DNA from: Burkholderiales bacterium JOSHI_001
Lineage (GTDB): Bacteria; Pseudomonadota; Gammaproteobacteria; Burkholderiales; Burkholderiaceae_C
Length of the DNA: 64,000 nucleotides
Assembly (NCBI GenBank): GCA_000244995.1
Contig: CM001438.1
Location: 860,921 to 924,920 of the forward strand
Direction: 5' to 3'
Shown: piece after piece, positions 52,558-61,909 of the stretch
How the letters are laid out: each line of letters opens with the position of its first letter
Numbering within the stretch: the first letter of the stretch is position 1
Notes under the pieces: model-generated
Seen by the model: the letters and a program-made list of their open reading frames with translations, nothing else
What the model was told of the DNA's origin: nothing
The model's database searches: none
Program-made: the position numbers and the translations under genes

Positions 52558-53730
52558 ATGCGAGGTCGCGGTTGGCTGCTGGGTGGGGTGGTGCTGGTCC
52601 TGGCCGGCCTGGGCTTGGCGGCCTGGCGAGGCAAGTGGCCCGCGGTGGGCCCGGTGCCGCCGGCCCAGGCCGCCGCGTCGGCCGTGCCCACGCTGGAATT
52701 CAGCCCCCATGAAGTGGTGCAGCCCACACTGACACGCCTGGCGCGCCGGGTGGCGTTTTCCGGCCCGCTGGTGGCGCCCGACACCGCGGTGGTGCGGGCC
52801 AAGGCCGCCGGGGTGCTGCAGGAATTGAGCTTCCAGGAAGGAAGCGCCGTGCGCGCCGGCCAGGTGCTGGCCCGGGTGGACCCGGCCGAGTTGTCCAGCC
52901 GCGTGGCCGAGCGCGAAGCCGCGCTGGCCGCCGCCCGGGCGGCCCAGGCCCAGGCCGAGAAAACCCAGGCCAGCAACGAGCGCCTGGCCAGCCAGGGCTT
53001 CATCTCGCCGGTGGCGCTGGACAACGGCCGCGCCGCCCTGGACAGCGCCCGGGCCCAGACCGACCAGGCGCGTGCCGCGCTGCAGACCGCCCGCGTGGGC
53101 CTGCGCGAAACCAGCGTGCTGGCGCCGATTGCCGGCGTGGTGGCCAAGCGCCACGTGCTGCCGGGTGAGAAGGTGGCGGCCGAACAGCCCGTGGCCACGC
53201 TGGTGAACCTGGCGCGGCTGGAACTGCAGGGCAGCGTGGGCACCCATGAAGTGGCGGCCTTGGCGCCCGGCCAGCCGGTGCAGGTGCAGGTGGAAGGCGT
53301 GGACAAGCCGCTGGCCGGCACGCTGGCGCGCATTGCCCCGGCCGCCGAAGCCGGCACGCGCAGCATCGGCGTGGTGGTGGCCCTGGCCAACCCGGGGCTC
53401 ACCCTGCGCGCCGGCCAGTACGCGCTGGCGCGCGTGGACCTGGCCGACGACACGCCGCGCCTGACGCTGCCGCTGGCCGCCTTGGCGGGCGCCACGGGCC
53501 CGGCGGGCGACCCCCAGGTCTGGGTGCTGGCCGGGGGCCAGCTGGCCCGCCGCGCGGTGTCGGTCGGCCGGCGCGATGAAAGCGCCGGCCGGGTGGAGGT
53601 GTTGTCCGGCGTGGGCGCGGCCGACCAGGTGCTGGCCGCGCGCTTCGAGAACCTGCGCGAAGGCGCCAAGGCCGTGTTGCTGGCCACGCCCCAAGCGACG
53701 GCCTCGGCGTCGGCGCCGGCACTGCGCTGA
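52558..53730 (+). CDS. RND efflux periplasmic adaptor (membrane-fusion protein)
   Basis: A 390-residue protein with an N-terminal membrane anchor (about 7-25, WLLGGVVLVLAGLGLAAW). A lipoyl-like beta-domain split around a coiled coil follows: FSGPLVAPDTAVVRAKAAGV, EGSAVRAGQVLARVDPAEL, the coiled coil with repeated ALAAARAAQAQAEKTQAS, then TSVLAPIAGVVAKRHVLPGEKV. A beta-barrel and membrane-proximal domain complete it (VHxxG-type ARIAPAAEAGTRSIGVVVAL). It links the inner-membrane RND pump encoded 17 bp downstream to an outer-membrane channel not present here. ATG 52558 was preferred over GTG 52516 because it directly precedes the anchor and has a ggggcaag site. Confidence 0.93.
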   Translation: MRGRGWLLGGVVLVLAGLGLAAWRGKWPAVGPVPPAQAAASAVPTLEFSPHEVVQPTLTRLARRVAFSGPLVAPDTAVVRAKAAGVLQELSFQEGSAVRAGQVLARVDPAELSSRVAEREAALAAARAAQAQAEKTQASNERLASQGFISPVALDNGRAALDSARAQTDQARAALQTARVGLRETSVLAPIAGVVAKRHVLPGEKVAAEQPVATLVNLARLELQGSVGTHEVAALAPGQPVQVQVEGVDKPLAGTLARIAPAAEAGTRSIGVVVALANPGLTLRAGQYALARVDLADDTPRLTLPLAALAGATGPAGDPQVWVLAGGQLARRAVSVGRRDESAGRVEVLSGVGAADQVLAARFENLREGAKAVLLATPQATASASAPALR

Positions 53731-53747
53731 AGCGCCCGGGAGCCGCC

Positions 53748-56700
53748 ATGTGGATCACCCGCGTCTCGATCAACCACCCTGTGTTCGCCACCATGGTGAT
53801 GGTGGCGCTGTGCGTGCTGGGCCTGTTTTCCTATGCCCGCCTGGGCGTGGAACAGATGCCCGACATCGCCTTTCCCGGCGCCTTCATCGAAGTGGCCTAC
53901 CCCGGCGCGTCGCCCGAAGCGGTGGAGCGTGAAGTCACCAAACCGCTGGAAGAGGCTGTCAACAGCGTGGCCGGGGTCAAGCGCATCACCTCGCGCAGCC
54001 TGGAAGGCCGGGCGCAGGCGAACGTGGAATTCAGCCTGGACGCCGACATGGGCCGCTCCATGCAGGACCTGCGCGACCGCATCGCCGCGCTGCAACCGTC
54101 CTTTCCGCGCGACGCCCGCGCGCCCTCGGTGGCGCGCTGGAACAACGACAACGCCGAGCCGGTGGTGAACCTGGCCCTGCTGGGGCCGGGGAAGACGCAG
54201 CGTGAACTGTCGGTGCTGGGCGAGCACGTGGTGGGCAAGCGCCTGCAGCGCGTGGAAGGCGTGGCGCGGGTGGAGGTGAACGGCCTGGCCCAGCGCGAAC
54301 TGCGCGTGGACCTGGACCCGGTGCGCCTGCGTGCCTATGGCGTGACGCCGGCCGACATCACCACCGCGCTGCGCGAGGCCAACACCGACCAGCCGGTGGG
54401 CCTGCTCAGCGACAGCACCAGCGACACCCTGCTGCGGGTGGAAGGCCGCCTGCGCGACCCCCGGGACTTCGCCACGGTGGTGGTGGCCCGGCGCAACGGC
54501 CTGGCCCTGACCCTGGGCGACCTGGGCCGGGTGAGCGAGCGCGAGCGCGAGGCCGACTCCATCGCCCGCATCAACGGCCAGCCGGCCATCAACTTCAACG
54601 TCTTCAAGCAGCAGGACGCCAACATCGTGGCCACCGGCGACGCGGTGAAGGCGGCCTTGGACGAGATCCGCAAGACCCTGCCGCCGGGGCTGGAGCTGCG
54701 CCTGATCTACGCGTCCAGCGACTGGGTGAAGGGCTCGCTGCGCGGCCTGACCCACACCCTGGTGGAAGGCGCGCTGCTCACGGTGGCCATTGTTTTCCTG
54801 TTCCTGCATTCGTGGCGCTCCACCGTCATCACCGGGCTGACCTTGCCGATCTCGGTGATCGCGGCCTTCATTGCGGTGTACGCCTTCGGCTTCACGCTGA
54901 ACTTCATGACCATGATGGCGCTGTCGCTGTGCATCGGCCTGCTGATCGACGACGCCATCGTGGTGCGCGAGAACATCGTGCGCCACATCCACCTGGGCAA
55001 GGACCACCACACGGCCGCGCGCGAAGGCACCGACGAGATCGGCCTGGCGGTGATGGCCACCACCTTCGCGCTGTGCGCGGTGTTCGTGCCGGTGGCCTTC
55101 ATGGGCGGCATCATCGGCAAGTTCTTCCACCCCTTCGGCATCACGGTGGTGGTGGCGGTGCTGGTGAGCCTGTTCGTCAGCTTCACGCTGGACCCCATGC
55201 TGTCCTCGCGCTGGCGCGACCCGCCCAGCCAGCGCCTGAAGTCGCTGCCGGTGCTGGGTGCCTTGGTCCGCGGCAGCGACCGCGTCATGGACCTGCTGCA
55301 CGGCGTCTACGAAAGGCTGATCCGCTGGATCTTCTCCGCCCGCCGCTGGCCGCTGCCGCTGCCGGCTTTCGGGCGCGGCTTCGGCCCCGACGGGCAGAGG
55401 ATGCCGGCCAGTGCACGCCACTGGCGCCGGGCCACGATCACCCCGCGCGGCGTGGTGCTGGCGGTGGGGGGCTTGAGCTTCGTGGCTGCCCTGGCGCTGG
55501 CACCGCTGGTGGGCAGCGAATTCGTGCCGCAGACCGACCAGGGCTTCACCCAGCTGCAGCTTCGCATGCCGGTGGGTTCCAGCCTGGCGCGCAGCGACGC
55601 CAAGGTGCGGCAGGTGGAGGCCATCGTGGGCGGGCTGCCCGAGGTGGCCACGGTGTCCACCTCGGTGGGCGGTGCGGGCCAGCGCAACCAGGCCTGGCTG
55701 AACATCGCGCTCAAACCCAAGGCCGATCGCCAGCGCAGCCAGAAGCAGGTGGAAGACGCCATCCGCGAGCAGATCGCCAGGCTGCCCGGCATCGACGCCG
55801 CGCTGGGCTTCAACCGCCCGGTGTACGTGGCCATCCTGGGCAGCGACGCCGCCGGCCTGGCCCGGCTGGCCACCGACTTCGCCGAGAAGGTGAAGAAGAT
55901 CCCTGGCGTGGTGGACGTTGAATCGTCGGTGCAGGCCGGCATGCCGGCCTATGCAGTGCGCCTGAAACCCGGTGCGGTGCGCGAACTGGGGCTGACCGTG
56001 CCGCAGATCGCGTCTTCGCTGCGCGCCTATGTGAACGGCGAAGCCGCCACCACCTGGACCGCCGGCGACGGCAACCCGGTGGATGTGGTGCTTCGCCTGG
56101 CCGAAGGCCAGCGCGAACGCGTGGAGCAACTGCGCAGCCTGCCGGTGGCCTTCGCGCGCGATGGCACGCCCATCACCCTGGACAGCGTGGCCAGCATCGA
56201 GCCGGTGTTCAACCCCGAGGTCATCCGGCGCCAGAACCTGCAGCGCCGCGAAGCCGTGTTCGCCGGGGTGAAGGACCGCAGCACCGGCGACGTGGGCGAC
56301 GACGTGCAGAAACTCATCAAGGCCACCCCGCTGCCGCCGGGCTACAGCTTCGACGTCGGCGGCCAGATGCAGCAGCAGGCCGAAGCCTTCCAGGGCCTGC
56401 TGGCGGCCATGGCCCTGGCGGTGATCTTCATCTACATCGTGCTGGCCAGCCAGTTCGGCAGCTTCGTGCAGCCCCTGGCCATCATGGCCAGCCTGCCGCT
56501 GGCGCTGATCGGGGTGATGCTGGCGCTGCTGTTCTGGCGCAGCACGCTGAACGTGTTCAGCATGATCGGGCTGGTGATGCTGATGGGCCTGGTGACCAAG
56601 AACGCCATCCTGCTGGTGGACTTCGCCAACCAGGCCCGGCGCGCCGGCGCCAGCGTGCCCGACGCGCTGCTGCAGGCAGGCCTGACCCGCATGCGCCCGA

Positions 56701-56945
56701 TCGTGATGACCACCGCGGCCATGGTCTTCGGCATGCTGCCGCTGGCGCTGGCCTTGAACGACGGCGGCGAGGTGCAGGCGCCCATGGGCCGGGCCATCAT
56801 CGGCGGGGTGATCACCAGCACCCTGCTCACGCTGGTGGTGGTGCCGGTGCTCTACAGCCTGCTGGTGCGCGACCAGCGGGTGCCGGTGCCGGCCCCCGAA
56901 GCGCCAGCGAAGGCGGAAACGGCCCCGGCGATACTGCCGGCGTGA
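53748..56945 (+). CDS. RND efflux transporter, inner-membrane pump (HAE1-like)
   Basis: A 1065-residue protein with the typical RND repeat: 12 membrane helices and two large periplasmic loops. The N-terminus is WITRVSINHPVFATMVMVAL. The proton-relay aspartates are in TM4 (GLLIDDAIVVRENIVRH), and later come GLVTKNAILLVDFANQ and GVITSTLLTLVVVPVLYSLL. It works by functional rotation of a trimer driven by proton influx, exporting drugs, metals or other compounds. A MdtB/C- or multidrug-type role is plausible, as the triad typical of metal pumps is absent, but the substrate is not visible. It forms an operon with the adaptor and probably the AEC gene; the stop overlaps the next start. Confidence 0.95.
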   Translation: MWITRVSINHPVFATMVMVALCVLGLFSYARLGVEQMPDIAFPGAFIEVAYPGASPEAVEREVTKPLEEAVNSVAGVKRITSRSLEGRAQANVEFSLDADMGRSMQDLRDRIAALQPSFPRDARAPSVARWNNDNAEPVVNLALLGPGKTQRELSVLGEHVVGKRLQRVEGVARVEVNGLAQRELRVDLDPVRLRAYGVTPADITTALREANTDQPVGLLSDSTSDTLLRVEGRLRDPRDFATVVVARRNGLALTLGDLGRVSEREREADSIARINGQPAINFNVFKQQDANIVATGDAVKAALDEIRKTLPPGLELRLIYASSDWVKGSLRGLTHTLVEGALLTVAIVFLFLHSWRSTVITGLTLPISVIAAFIAVYAFGFTLNFMTMMALSLCIGLLIDDAIVVRENIVRHIHLGKDHHTAAREGTDEIGLAVMATTFALCAVFVPVAFMGGIIGKFFHPFGITVVVAVLVSLFVSFTLDPMLSSRWRDPPSQRLKSLPVLGALVRGSDRVMDLLHGVYERLIRWIFSARRWPLPLPAFGRGFGPDGQRMPASARHWRRATITPRGVVLAVGGLSFVAALALAPLVGSEFVPQTDQGFTQLQLRMPVGSSLARSDAKVRQVEAIVGGLPEVATVSTSVGGAGQRNQAWLNIALKPKADRQRSQKQVEDAIREQIARLPGIDAALGFNRPVYVAILGSDAAGLARLATDFAEKVKKIPGVVDVESSVQAGMPAYAVRLKPGAVRELGLTVPQIASSLRAYVNGEAATTWTAGDGNPVDVVLRLAEGQRERVEQLRSLPVAFARDGTPITLDSVASIEPVFNPEVIRRQNLQRREAVFAGVKDRSTGDVGDDVQKLIKATPLPPGYSFDVGGQMQQQAEAFQGLLAAMALAVIFIYIVLASQFGSFVQPLAIMASLPLALIGVMLALLFWRSTLNVFSMIGLVMLMGLVTKNAILLVDFANQARRAGASVPDALLQAGLTRMRPIVMTTAAMVFGMLPLALALNDGGEVQAPMGRAIIGGVITSTLLTLVVVPVLYSLLVRDQRVPVPAPEAPAKAETAPAILPA

Positions 56946-57931
56946 CCCTCGCCATCTTCTACAAGCTGCTGGCCATCTTCGTGGCCGTGTTGCTGGGCTG
57001 GGCCGCCGGCCGCGCGCGCTGGCTGGGCCCGCCCGGGGCCGGCAGCGACCCCGCGCGCGTGCTGGGCAATGCGGCCTTCTACATCTTCGTGCCGGCGCTG
57101 CTGTTCCGCACCACCGCGCGCATCGACTTCGCGGCCATGCCCTGGCGCATCGTGCTGGTGTACTTCCTGCCGGTGGTGGGCACGCAGGTGGCCGTTTACG
57201 CCCTGCAGCGCTGGCGCCTGCGCGGCCAGCACGGCACGGAAGCTGCGGTGCTGCCGGCGGCGCGCACGGTGAGCTGCTGTTTCGGCAATGGCGTGCAACT
57301 GGGCATCCCGCTGGTCACCGCGCTGTACGGCGAGGCCGGGCTGGGCATCCACATCGCGGTGGTGAGCCTGCACGCCATGATCTTGCTGACCGTGGCCACG
57401 GTGCTGGTGGAGGTGGACCTGGCGCGCGAGGCGGCGCGCCAGGACCGGGCCGCGACCCTGGCCGAAACCCTGCGCACAACGCTGCGCAACACCCTCATCC
57501 ACCCGGTGGTGCTGCCGGTGCTGGCCGGCATGGCCTACAACGCCACCGGGCTGCCGCTGCCGGCGGTGGCGGACGAAGCGCTGCAATTGCTGGCCAGCGG
57601 CGTGGTGCCGCTGTGCCTGGTGCTGATCGGGCTGTCGCTGGCCTACTACGGCCTGTCCGACGGCGTGCGCGGGGCCGTCCTCATATCGACGTGGAAGCTG
57701 CTGGGCCAGCCCGCGCTGGTGCTGGTGGTGGCGCACTGGGGTTTTGGCCTGAGCGGCCTGCCGCTGTCGGTGCTGGTGATGATGGCGGCGCTGCCCACCG
57801 GCAGCAACGCGCTCATCTTCGCGCAGCGCTACGGCGTGCGCGCGGGCGAGGCCACGGCCGCCATCGTCTTCGGCACGGTGGGTTTCATGGCCACGGCGCC
57901 GCTGTGGATCGGCGTCGTGGCGCTTCTGTGA
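56942..57931 (+). CDS. AEC-family transporter (auxin efflux carrier fold)
   Basis: A 329-residue membrane protein with about 10 hydrophobic helices in two five-helix halves. The pattern (FYKLLAIFVAVLLGWAAGRA, NAAFYIFVPALLFRTTA, SCCFGNGVQLGIPLVTALYG, VVLPVLAGMAYNATGLPLP, LASGVVPLCLVLIGLSL, ALPTGSNALIFAQRYGV) matches the AEC family, which includes bacterial malonate and other carboxylate carriers. GTG 56942 overlaps the TGA of the pump gene (gtga). The substrate is unknown; coupling to an RND pump is likely only operon convenience. Confidence 0.9.
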   Translation: MTLAIFYKLLAIFVAVLLGWAAGRARWLGPPGAGSDPARVLGNAAFYIFVPALLFRTTARIDFAAMPWRIVLVYFLPVVGTQVAVYALQRWRLRGQHGTEAAVLPAARTVSCCFGNGVQLGIPLVTALYGEAGLGIHIAVVSLHAMILLTVATVLVEVDLAREAARQDRAATLAETLRTTLRNTLIHPVVLPVLAGMAYNATGLPLPAVADEALQLLASGVVPLCLVLIGLSLAYYGLSDGVRGAVLISTWKLLGQPALVLVVAHWGFGLSGLPLSVLVMMAALPTGSNALIFAQRYGVRAGEATAAIVFGTVGFMATAPLWIGVVALL

Positions 57932-57967
57932 CCGGCAGGCGCGACGTCTTTTTGGGACAATGTGGCC

Positions 57968-59248
57968 ATGAGTGCAGATGACATTGTTTCCACCATGGCC
58001 CTGATGGGCGCCGCCGCCCGGGCCGCATCTTCCCGCATGGCCGCCGCGTCCACCGCGGCCAAGAACCAGGCCCTGCTGGCCCTGGCGCGCCTGCTGCGCG
58101 AGCAGGGCCCGGCACTGCAGGTGGCCAACGCGCTGGACCTGGAGGCCGCACGCCAAGCTGGCCTGGAAGGCCCGATGCTGGACCGGCTGAAGCTGGATAC
58201 CAAGACCCTGGCCACCGTGGCCGAAGGCTGCGAGCAGATTGCCGCCATGCCCGACCCCATCGGTGAAATCACCGGCGTGAAGCGCCGCCCCAGCGGCATC
58301 AGCGTGGGGCAGATGCGCGTGCCCCTGGGCGTGTTCGGCATGATTTACGAAAGCCGCCCCAACGTCACCATCGAAGCCGCGTCGCTGGCCATCAAGAGCG
58401 GCAACGCAGCCATCCTGCGAGGCGGCTCTGAAGCCCTGCAGTCCAACCTGGCGTTGGCCGCGCTGGTGCAGGCGGCGCTGACCGAAGCCGGCTTGCCACC
58501 CGATGCCGTGCAGCTGGTGCGCACCACCGACCGCGCCGCCGTGGGCCAGCTCATCACCATGCCGCAGTACGTGGACGTGATCATCCCGCGCGGGGGCAAG
58601 GGCCTGATCGAGCGCATCAGCGCCGAGGCCAAGGTGCCGGTGATCAAGCACCTGGACGGCAACTGCCATGTGTATGTGGACGCCGAGGTGAACCTGGAGC
58701 AGGCGCTCAAGGTCACCGACAACGCCAAGACCCAGAAGTACAGCCCCTGCAACGCGGCCGAATCCTTGCTGGTCCATTCCGCCCAGGCCGCGGCCTTTCT
58801 GCCGCGCATCGGCGCCCTCTTTGCCGCCAAGGGCGTGGAAATGCGCTGCGACCGCGCGGCCGGCGCGCTGCTCAGCGCCGTGCCCGGCGCGAAGGTGACG
58901 GGTGCCGCCGAAAGTGATTGGGCCGAGGAGTACCTGGCGCCCATCATCAGCGTGAAGGTGGTGGGCAGCCTGGACGAGGCCATTGCCCACATCAACCAGC
59001 ACGGCTCGCACCACACCGACGCCATCCTCACCACCAACCACCCGAATGCGATGCGCTTTCTGCGCGAGGTGGATTCGGCCAGCGTGATGGTGAACGCCAG
59101 CACGCGCTTTGCCGACGGCTTCGAATACGGCCTGGGCGCCGAGATCGGCATCTCCACCGACAAGTTCCACGCCCGCGGCCCGGTGGGGCTGGAGGGCTTG
59201 ACCTCGATGAAATGGGTGGTGCTGGGCCAGGGCGAAGTGCGCACCTGA
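57968..59248 (+). CDS. proA: Glutamate-5-semialdehyde dehydrogenase (gamma-glutamyl phosphate reductase)
   Basis: A 426-residue aldehyde-dehydrogenase-family enzyme that reduces gamma-glutamyl phosphate with NADPH in proline synthesis. The family signatures [38 protein letters not shown]-type, [28 protein letters not shown] and the active-site cysteine segment [13 protein letters not shown] are present, as are [20 protein letters not shown] and [20 protein letters not shown] at the end. The start at ATG 57968 is preferred to an upstream GTG at 57962. It starts 36 bp after the AEC gene. The stop overlaps the queC start by one base. proB is not here. Confidence 0.96.
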   Translation: MSADDIVSTMALMGAAARAASSRMAAASTAAKNQALLALARLLREQGPALQVANALDLEAARQAGLEGPMLDRLKLDTKTLATVAEGCEQIAAMPDPIGEITGVKRRPSGISVGQMRVPLGVFGMIYESRPNVTIEAASLAIKSGNAAILRGGSEALQSNLALAALVQAALTEAGLPPDAVQLVRTTDRAAVGQLITMPQYVDVIIPRGGKGLIERISAEAKVPVIKHLDGNCHVYVDAEVNLEQALKVTDNAKTQKYSPCNAAESLLVHSAQAAAFLPRIGALFAAKGVEMRCDRAAGALLSAVPGAKVTGAAESDWAEEYLAPIISVKVVGSLDEAIAHINQHGSHHTDAILTTNHPNAMRFLREVDSASVMVNASTRFADGFEYGLGAEIGISTDKFHARGPVGLEGLTSMKWVVLGQGEVRT

Positions 59249-59970
59249 TGCCACGCTCCGCGCTGGTGTTGTTTTCCGGGGGGCAGGATTCCACGGCCTG
59301 CCTGGCCTGGGCACTGGCCCGGACTGAAGAGTTCGACGTGGTGCACACCGTGGGCTTCGACTACGGCCAGCGCCACCGCATCGAACTGGACTGCCGGCCG
59401 GTGGTGTTGGACGCCTTGCGCACGCAGTTCCCGCACTGGGCAGGGCGCCTGGGGCACGACCAGGTGGTGGATGCCTCGGTGCTGAAAAGCCTGGGCGACA
59501 GTGCGCTGACCAGCGAACGCGCCATCGAGATGCAGGCCCATGGCCTGCCCAACACGTTCGTGCCGGCGCGCAACCTGCTGTTCCTGACCCTGGCCGCCGC
59601 GCTGGCCTACCGCCTGGGCGCGGCCACGCTGGTGGGCGGCATGTGCCAGACCGACTATTCCGGCTACCCCGACTGCCGCGACGACACCCTGCGCGCCCAG
59701 CAGCAGGCGCTGAGCCTGGGCCTGGGCACGCCCATGGCGGTGGCCACGCCGCTGATGTTCATCGACAAGGCCGACACCTGGGCCCTGACCCAGGGCCTGG
59801 GCGGCGACGCGCTGAACGAACTGATCGTGGAACACACGCACACCTGCTACCTGGGCGAACGCGGGGCCCGCCAGCCTTGGGGCCATGGCTGCGGCCACTG
59901 CCCCGCCTGTGCGCTGCGCGCGCGGGGCTGGGTCCAGTGGCAAGCGCGAAGAACGTCACACCCGGCCTAG
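59248..59970 (+). CDS. queC: 7-cyano-7-deazaguanine synthase
   Basis: A 240-residue enzyme that converts carboxydeazaguanine to preQ0 with ATP and ammonia for queuosine synthesis. The PP-loop is [17 protein letters not shown] (SGGQDST). Other features are [51 protein letters not shown] and the zinc-ligand cysteines in the C-terminus (HTCYLGERG and [15 protein letters not shown]). The length is normal. The start shares the A of the proA TGA, so translation is coupled. Other queuosine genes (queD, queE, queF) are not in this window. Confidence 0.95.
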   Translation: MPRSALVLFSGGQDSTACLAWALARTEEFDVVHTVGFDYGQRHRIELDCRPVVLDALRTQFPHWAGRLGHDQVVDASVLKSLGDSALTSERAIEMQAHGLPNTFVPARNLLFLTLAAALAYRLGAATLVGGMCQTDYSGYPDCRDDTLRAQQQALSLGLGTPMAVATPLMFIDKADTWALTQGLGGDALNELIVEHTHTCYLGERGARQPWGHGCGHCPACALRARGWVQWQARRTSHPA

Positions 59971-60087
59971 ACTTGGCGCCCCGGCACCCGCAATGCGGTG
60001 TTGCGGCAGGTGACACCGCCCGGACAATCGCGGTCCATGCCTGCTCTTGCCCTCTGCGCTGCACCTTCCGCGCGACGTCCTCCCGCC

Positions 60088-60636
60088 ATGTCTTCCTCTT
60101 CCTGGTTCACCACCGCTGGCGCCGCCCTGTTGTTGTGTTTCTGGGCCCTGGGCGCCCACAACCGGCTGATGGCGCTGCGCAGCGCCATCCATGCCGCCTG
60201 GGGGCCGCTGGACACCCTGCTGACCGAACGCGGCCAGTCCCTGGCGGCCTTGTGTGAGCGGCTGCGGCCGCACCTGCCGGACGAGCAGGCGGCGCTGGAC
60301 GCCGGCCTGGCCGCGGTGACGCAGGTGCGCGTGGGGGTGGACCAGGTGCGGCTCAAGCCCTCGTCGGGTGACGCTGTGGCCGGCCTGGCCGCGGCCGAGG
60401 CCGCGCTGGCACCGACCCTGGCCCGCCTGCCCACGCTGCTGCCCGCCGACAGCCCCGCGCGGCAGGACGATGAGTTGGTCGCCGCGCTGGCGGCCTTGCC
60501 CACCCTGGATGCGCACCTGTCCTTCGCCCGGTCGACCTTCAACCAGGCGGCGCAGACCTACAACGCCGCGGTGCAGCAGTTCCCCACCTTGCTGTTGGCA
60601 CCGGCCCTGGGCTTCGGCCGGGCGGGCGTGTTGTGA
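60088..60636 (+). CDS. LemA-family-like protein (divergent)
   Basis: A 182-residue protein with an N-terminal hydrophobic segment (about 8-22, TTAGAALLLCFWALG). It is then helical: NRLMALRSAIHAAWGPLDTLL corresponds to the LemA motif YNxLVxLRNxVxxAWaqID, and ARSTFNQAAQTYNAAVQQFP with the end LLLAPALGFGRAGVL matches the C-terminal YN..i..FP...iA...gF signature. The central QLKRRxDLIPNLV motif is changed to LTERGQSLAALCERL. The family's role is unclear; members anchor in the inner membrane and are often paired with membrane proteases. Its partner here is the adjacent unknown gene, overlapping by one base. Confidence 0.7.
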   Translation: MSSSSWFTTAGAALLLCFWALGAHNRLMALRSAIHAAWGPLDTLLTERGQSLAALCERLRPHLPDEQAALDAGLAAVTQVRVGVDQVRLKPSSGDAVAGLAAAEAALAPTLARLPTLLPADSPARQDDELVAALAALPTLDAHLSFARSTFNQAAQTYNAAVQQFPTLLLAPALGFGRAGVL

Positions 60637-61544
60637 TGGCCCCCGGCTTCGAGCGCAGCACCGTTCCTGGTGTGGCCAAGCCGCCCGGCGCGGTGAAGGC
60701 CGCCGCCCTGGTGGAAGACCGCGCCGAGCGCGCGGCGCGTGGCGAGCGCCTGCAGCGCCTGGCCGGCCCGGGTGAACTGCGCGCCGCCGTGCTGGCCCTG
60801 CTGCTGACCGGCAGCGCCCGCGAGCGCGCCGTGTGGCGCGACGAATGCAGCCAGGTCAGCCGGCGCGAGGCCATCCTGTCCGACCTGCTGGCCCTGTCCC
60901 CGCGCCAGCGCCTGCCCTGGATGGAGCGCTTCATGCAGCGCCTGGCGCGCACCGGCGCCGACGAATGCCGCGCGGTGCTGCGCGCGGCGCGCCGGCTCAT
61001 GGCGGCCGACGGCCACACCGACGCGCGCGACCGCCTGCGCTGGCTGGGCCTGCGCCATGGCCTGTCCGGCGGCGGCCGGGCGCCCGACAGTGGCGCGGTG
61101 AACGCGTCGGCCGAACTGGAAGCCCTGGATGCCGACAACGCCCACGCGGTGGTGGCCTTCAGCGCCCACCTCTCGCGCCTGGTGCCCAGCCCCGAACTGG
61201 ACGTGGAACTGCACGACGGCGATGTGTCCGCCGGCCTGTTGTGGTGGCGCGCCGTGATCGCCCCCTGGCCGGCGCTGGCCGGTGAGCGGCTGCGCCCCGA
61301 CGCCGACGCCGTGGTGCACGCCTTGCGCATGCTTCAGGCCCTGCCCTGGATGCTGCAGCCGGTGCTGGTGCGTCGCTGGGTGGACGCGGCAGTGGTACTG
61401 TCTCCCCCTGGGCTCCTGCACCCGGACGCGGCCGAGGCCTTGCGCATCGCCGCCCGCCTGCTGGACAGCCCTTTGCCCCCGGCCCTGGCCGCCTGTTTCG
61501 AAGAGTGCGAGCCCGAACCGGCCGTTCCGCCACCGCCAGCCTGA
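60636..61544 (+). CDS. Hypothetical protein translationally coupled to the LemA-like gene
   Basis: A 302-residue protein that is Ala/Arg/Leu-rich, helical and without signal peptide or membrane segments. The segment ELRAAVLALLLTGSARERAVW is followed by RRLMAADGHTDARDRLRWLG, a pattern faintly reminiscent of TerB-like or protease-associated helical domains that accompany M48/LemA proteins. The middle (LWWRAVIAPWPALAGERLRPD, ALRMLQALPWMLQPVLVRRW) is Trp-rich. There are no catalytic motifs. ATG 60636 overlaps the LemA stop (TGATG), so the two are probably partners. The function is unknown; the domain suggestion is weak. Confidence 0.6.
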   Translation: MAPGFERSTVPGVAKPPGAVKAAALVEDRAERAARGERLQRLAGPGELRAAVLALLLTGSARERAVWRDECSQVSRREAILSDLLALSPRQRLPWMERFMQRLARTGADECRAVLRAARRLMAADGHTDARDRLRWLGLRHGLSGGGRAPDSGAVNASAELEALDADNAHAVVAFSAHLSRLVPSPELDVELHDGDVSAGLLWWRAVIAPWPALAGERLRPDADAVVHALRMLQALPWMLQPVLVRRWVDAAVVLSPPGLLHPDAAEALRIAARLLDSPLPPALAACFEECEPEPAVPPPPA

Positions 61545-61564
61545 ACGAAGGAACCCGCCCCGCC

Positions 61565-61888
61565 ATGCGAGCCCCCGCCACCGCCTTCCTCATCTTCATC
61601 GTGGCGCTGGGTTCCCCGCCCGGGGCGTGGGCCGCCGACAGCCCGGCCGCGCTGTACCGCCAGGCCCTGGCCGCCACCTGCGCCAACTGCCACGGCACGA
61701 ACGGCCAGCCCATCGCCCAGCCCGCGGTGCCCGGGCTGGCCGGCACGCCGGTGAACTACTTCAAGGAGCAGATGCAGGCCTTCAAGACCGGCCAGCGCAC
61801 GGCGACCGTGATGCACCAGATCGCCAAGGGCTTCTCCGAGGCCCAGATCGACGAGCTGGCTGCCTATTTCGCGACCCTGCCCCGCTGA
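61565..61888 (+). CDS. fccA: Monoheme c-type cytochrome, probable flavocytochrome c subunit
   Basis: A 107-residue periplasmic cytochrome. The signal peptide spans residues 1 to about 24, ending AWAAD. The class I heme motif is CANCH (C39-H43), and the distal methionine is M70 or M83. There is only one heme site, unlike the diheme FccA of Allochromatium, but monoheme partners are known in other sulfide dehydrogenases. It is followed 21 bp later by the flavoprotein gene, so the pair forms flavocytochrome c sulfide dehydrogenase, in which sulfide is oxidised and electrons pass through this heme. A gaaggaac Shine-Dalgarno precedes the start. Confidence 0.85.
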   Translation: MRAPATAFLIFIVALGSPPGAWAADSPAALYRQALAATCANCHGTNGQPIAQPAVPGLAGTPVNYFKEQMQAFKTGQRTATVMHQIAKGFSEAQIDELAAYFATLPR

Positions 61889-61909
61889 ACCCGCGAAAGG
61901 ACACACACC

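Noticed and set aside
52524-56129. Long open frame antisense to the RND efflux genes
   Set aside because: Same GC-driven artefact: the plus strand holds well-conserved adaptor and pump proteins.
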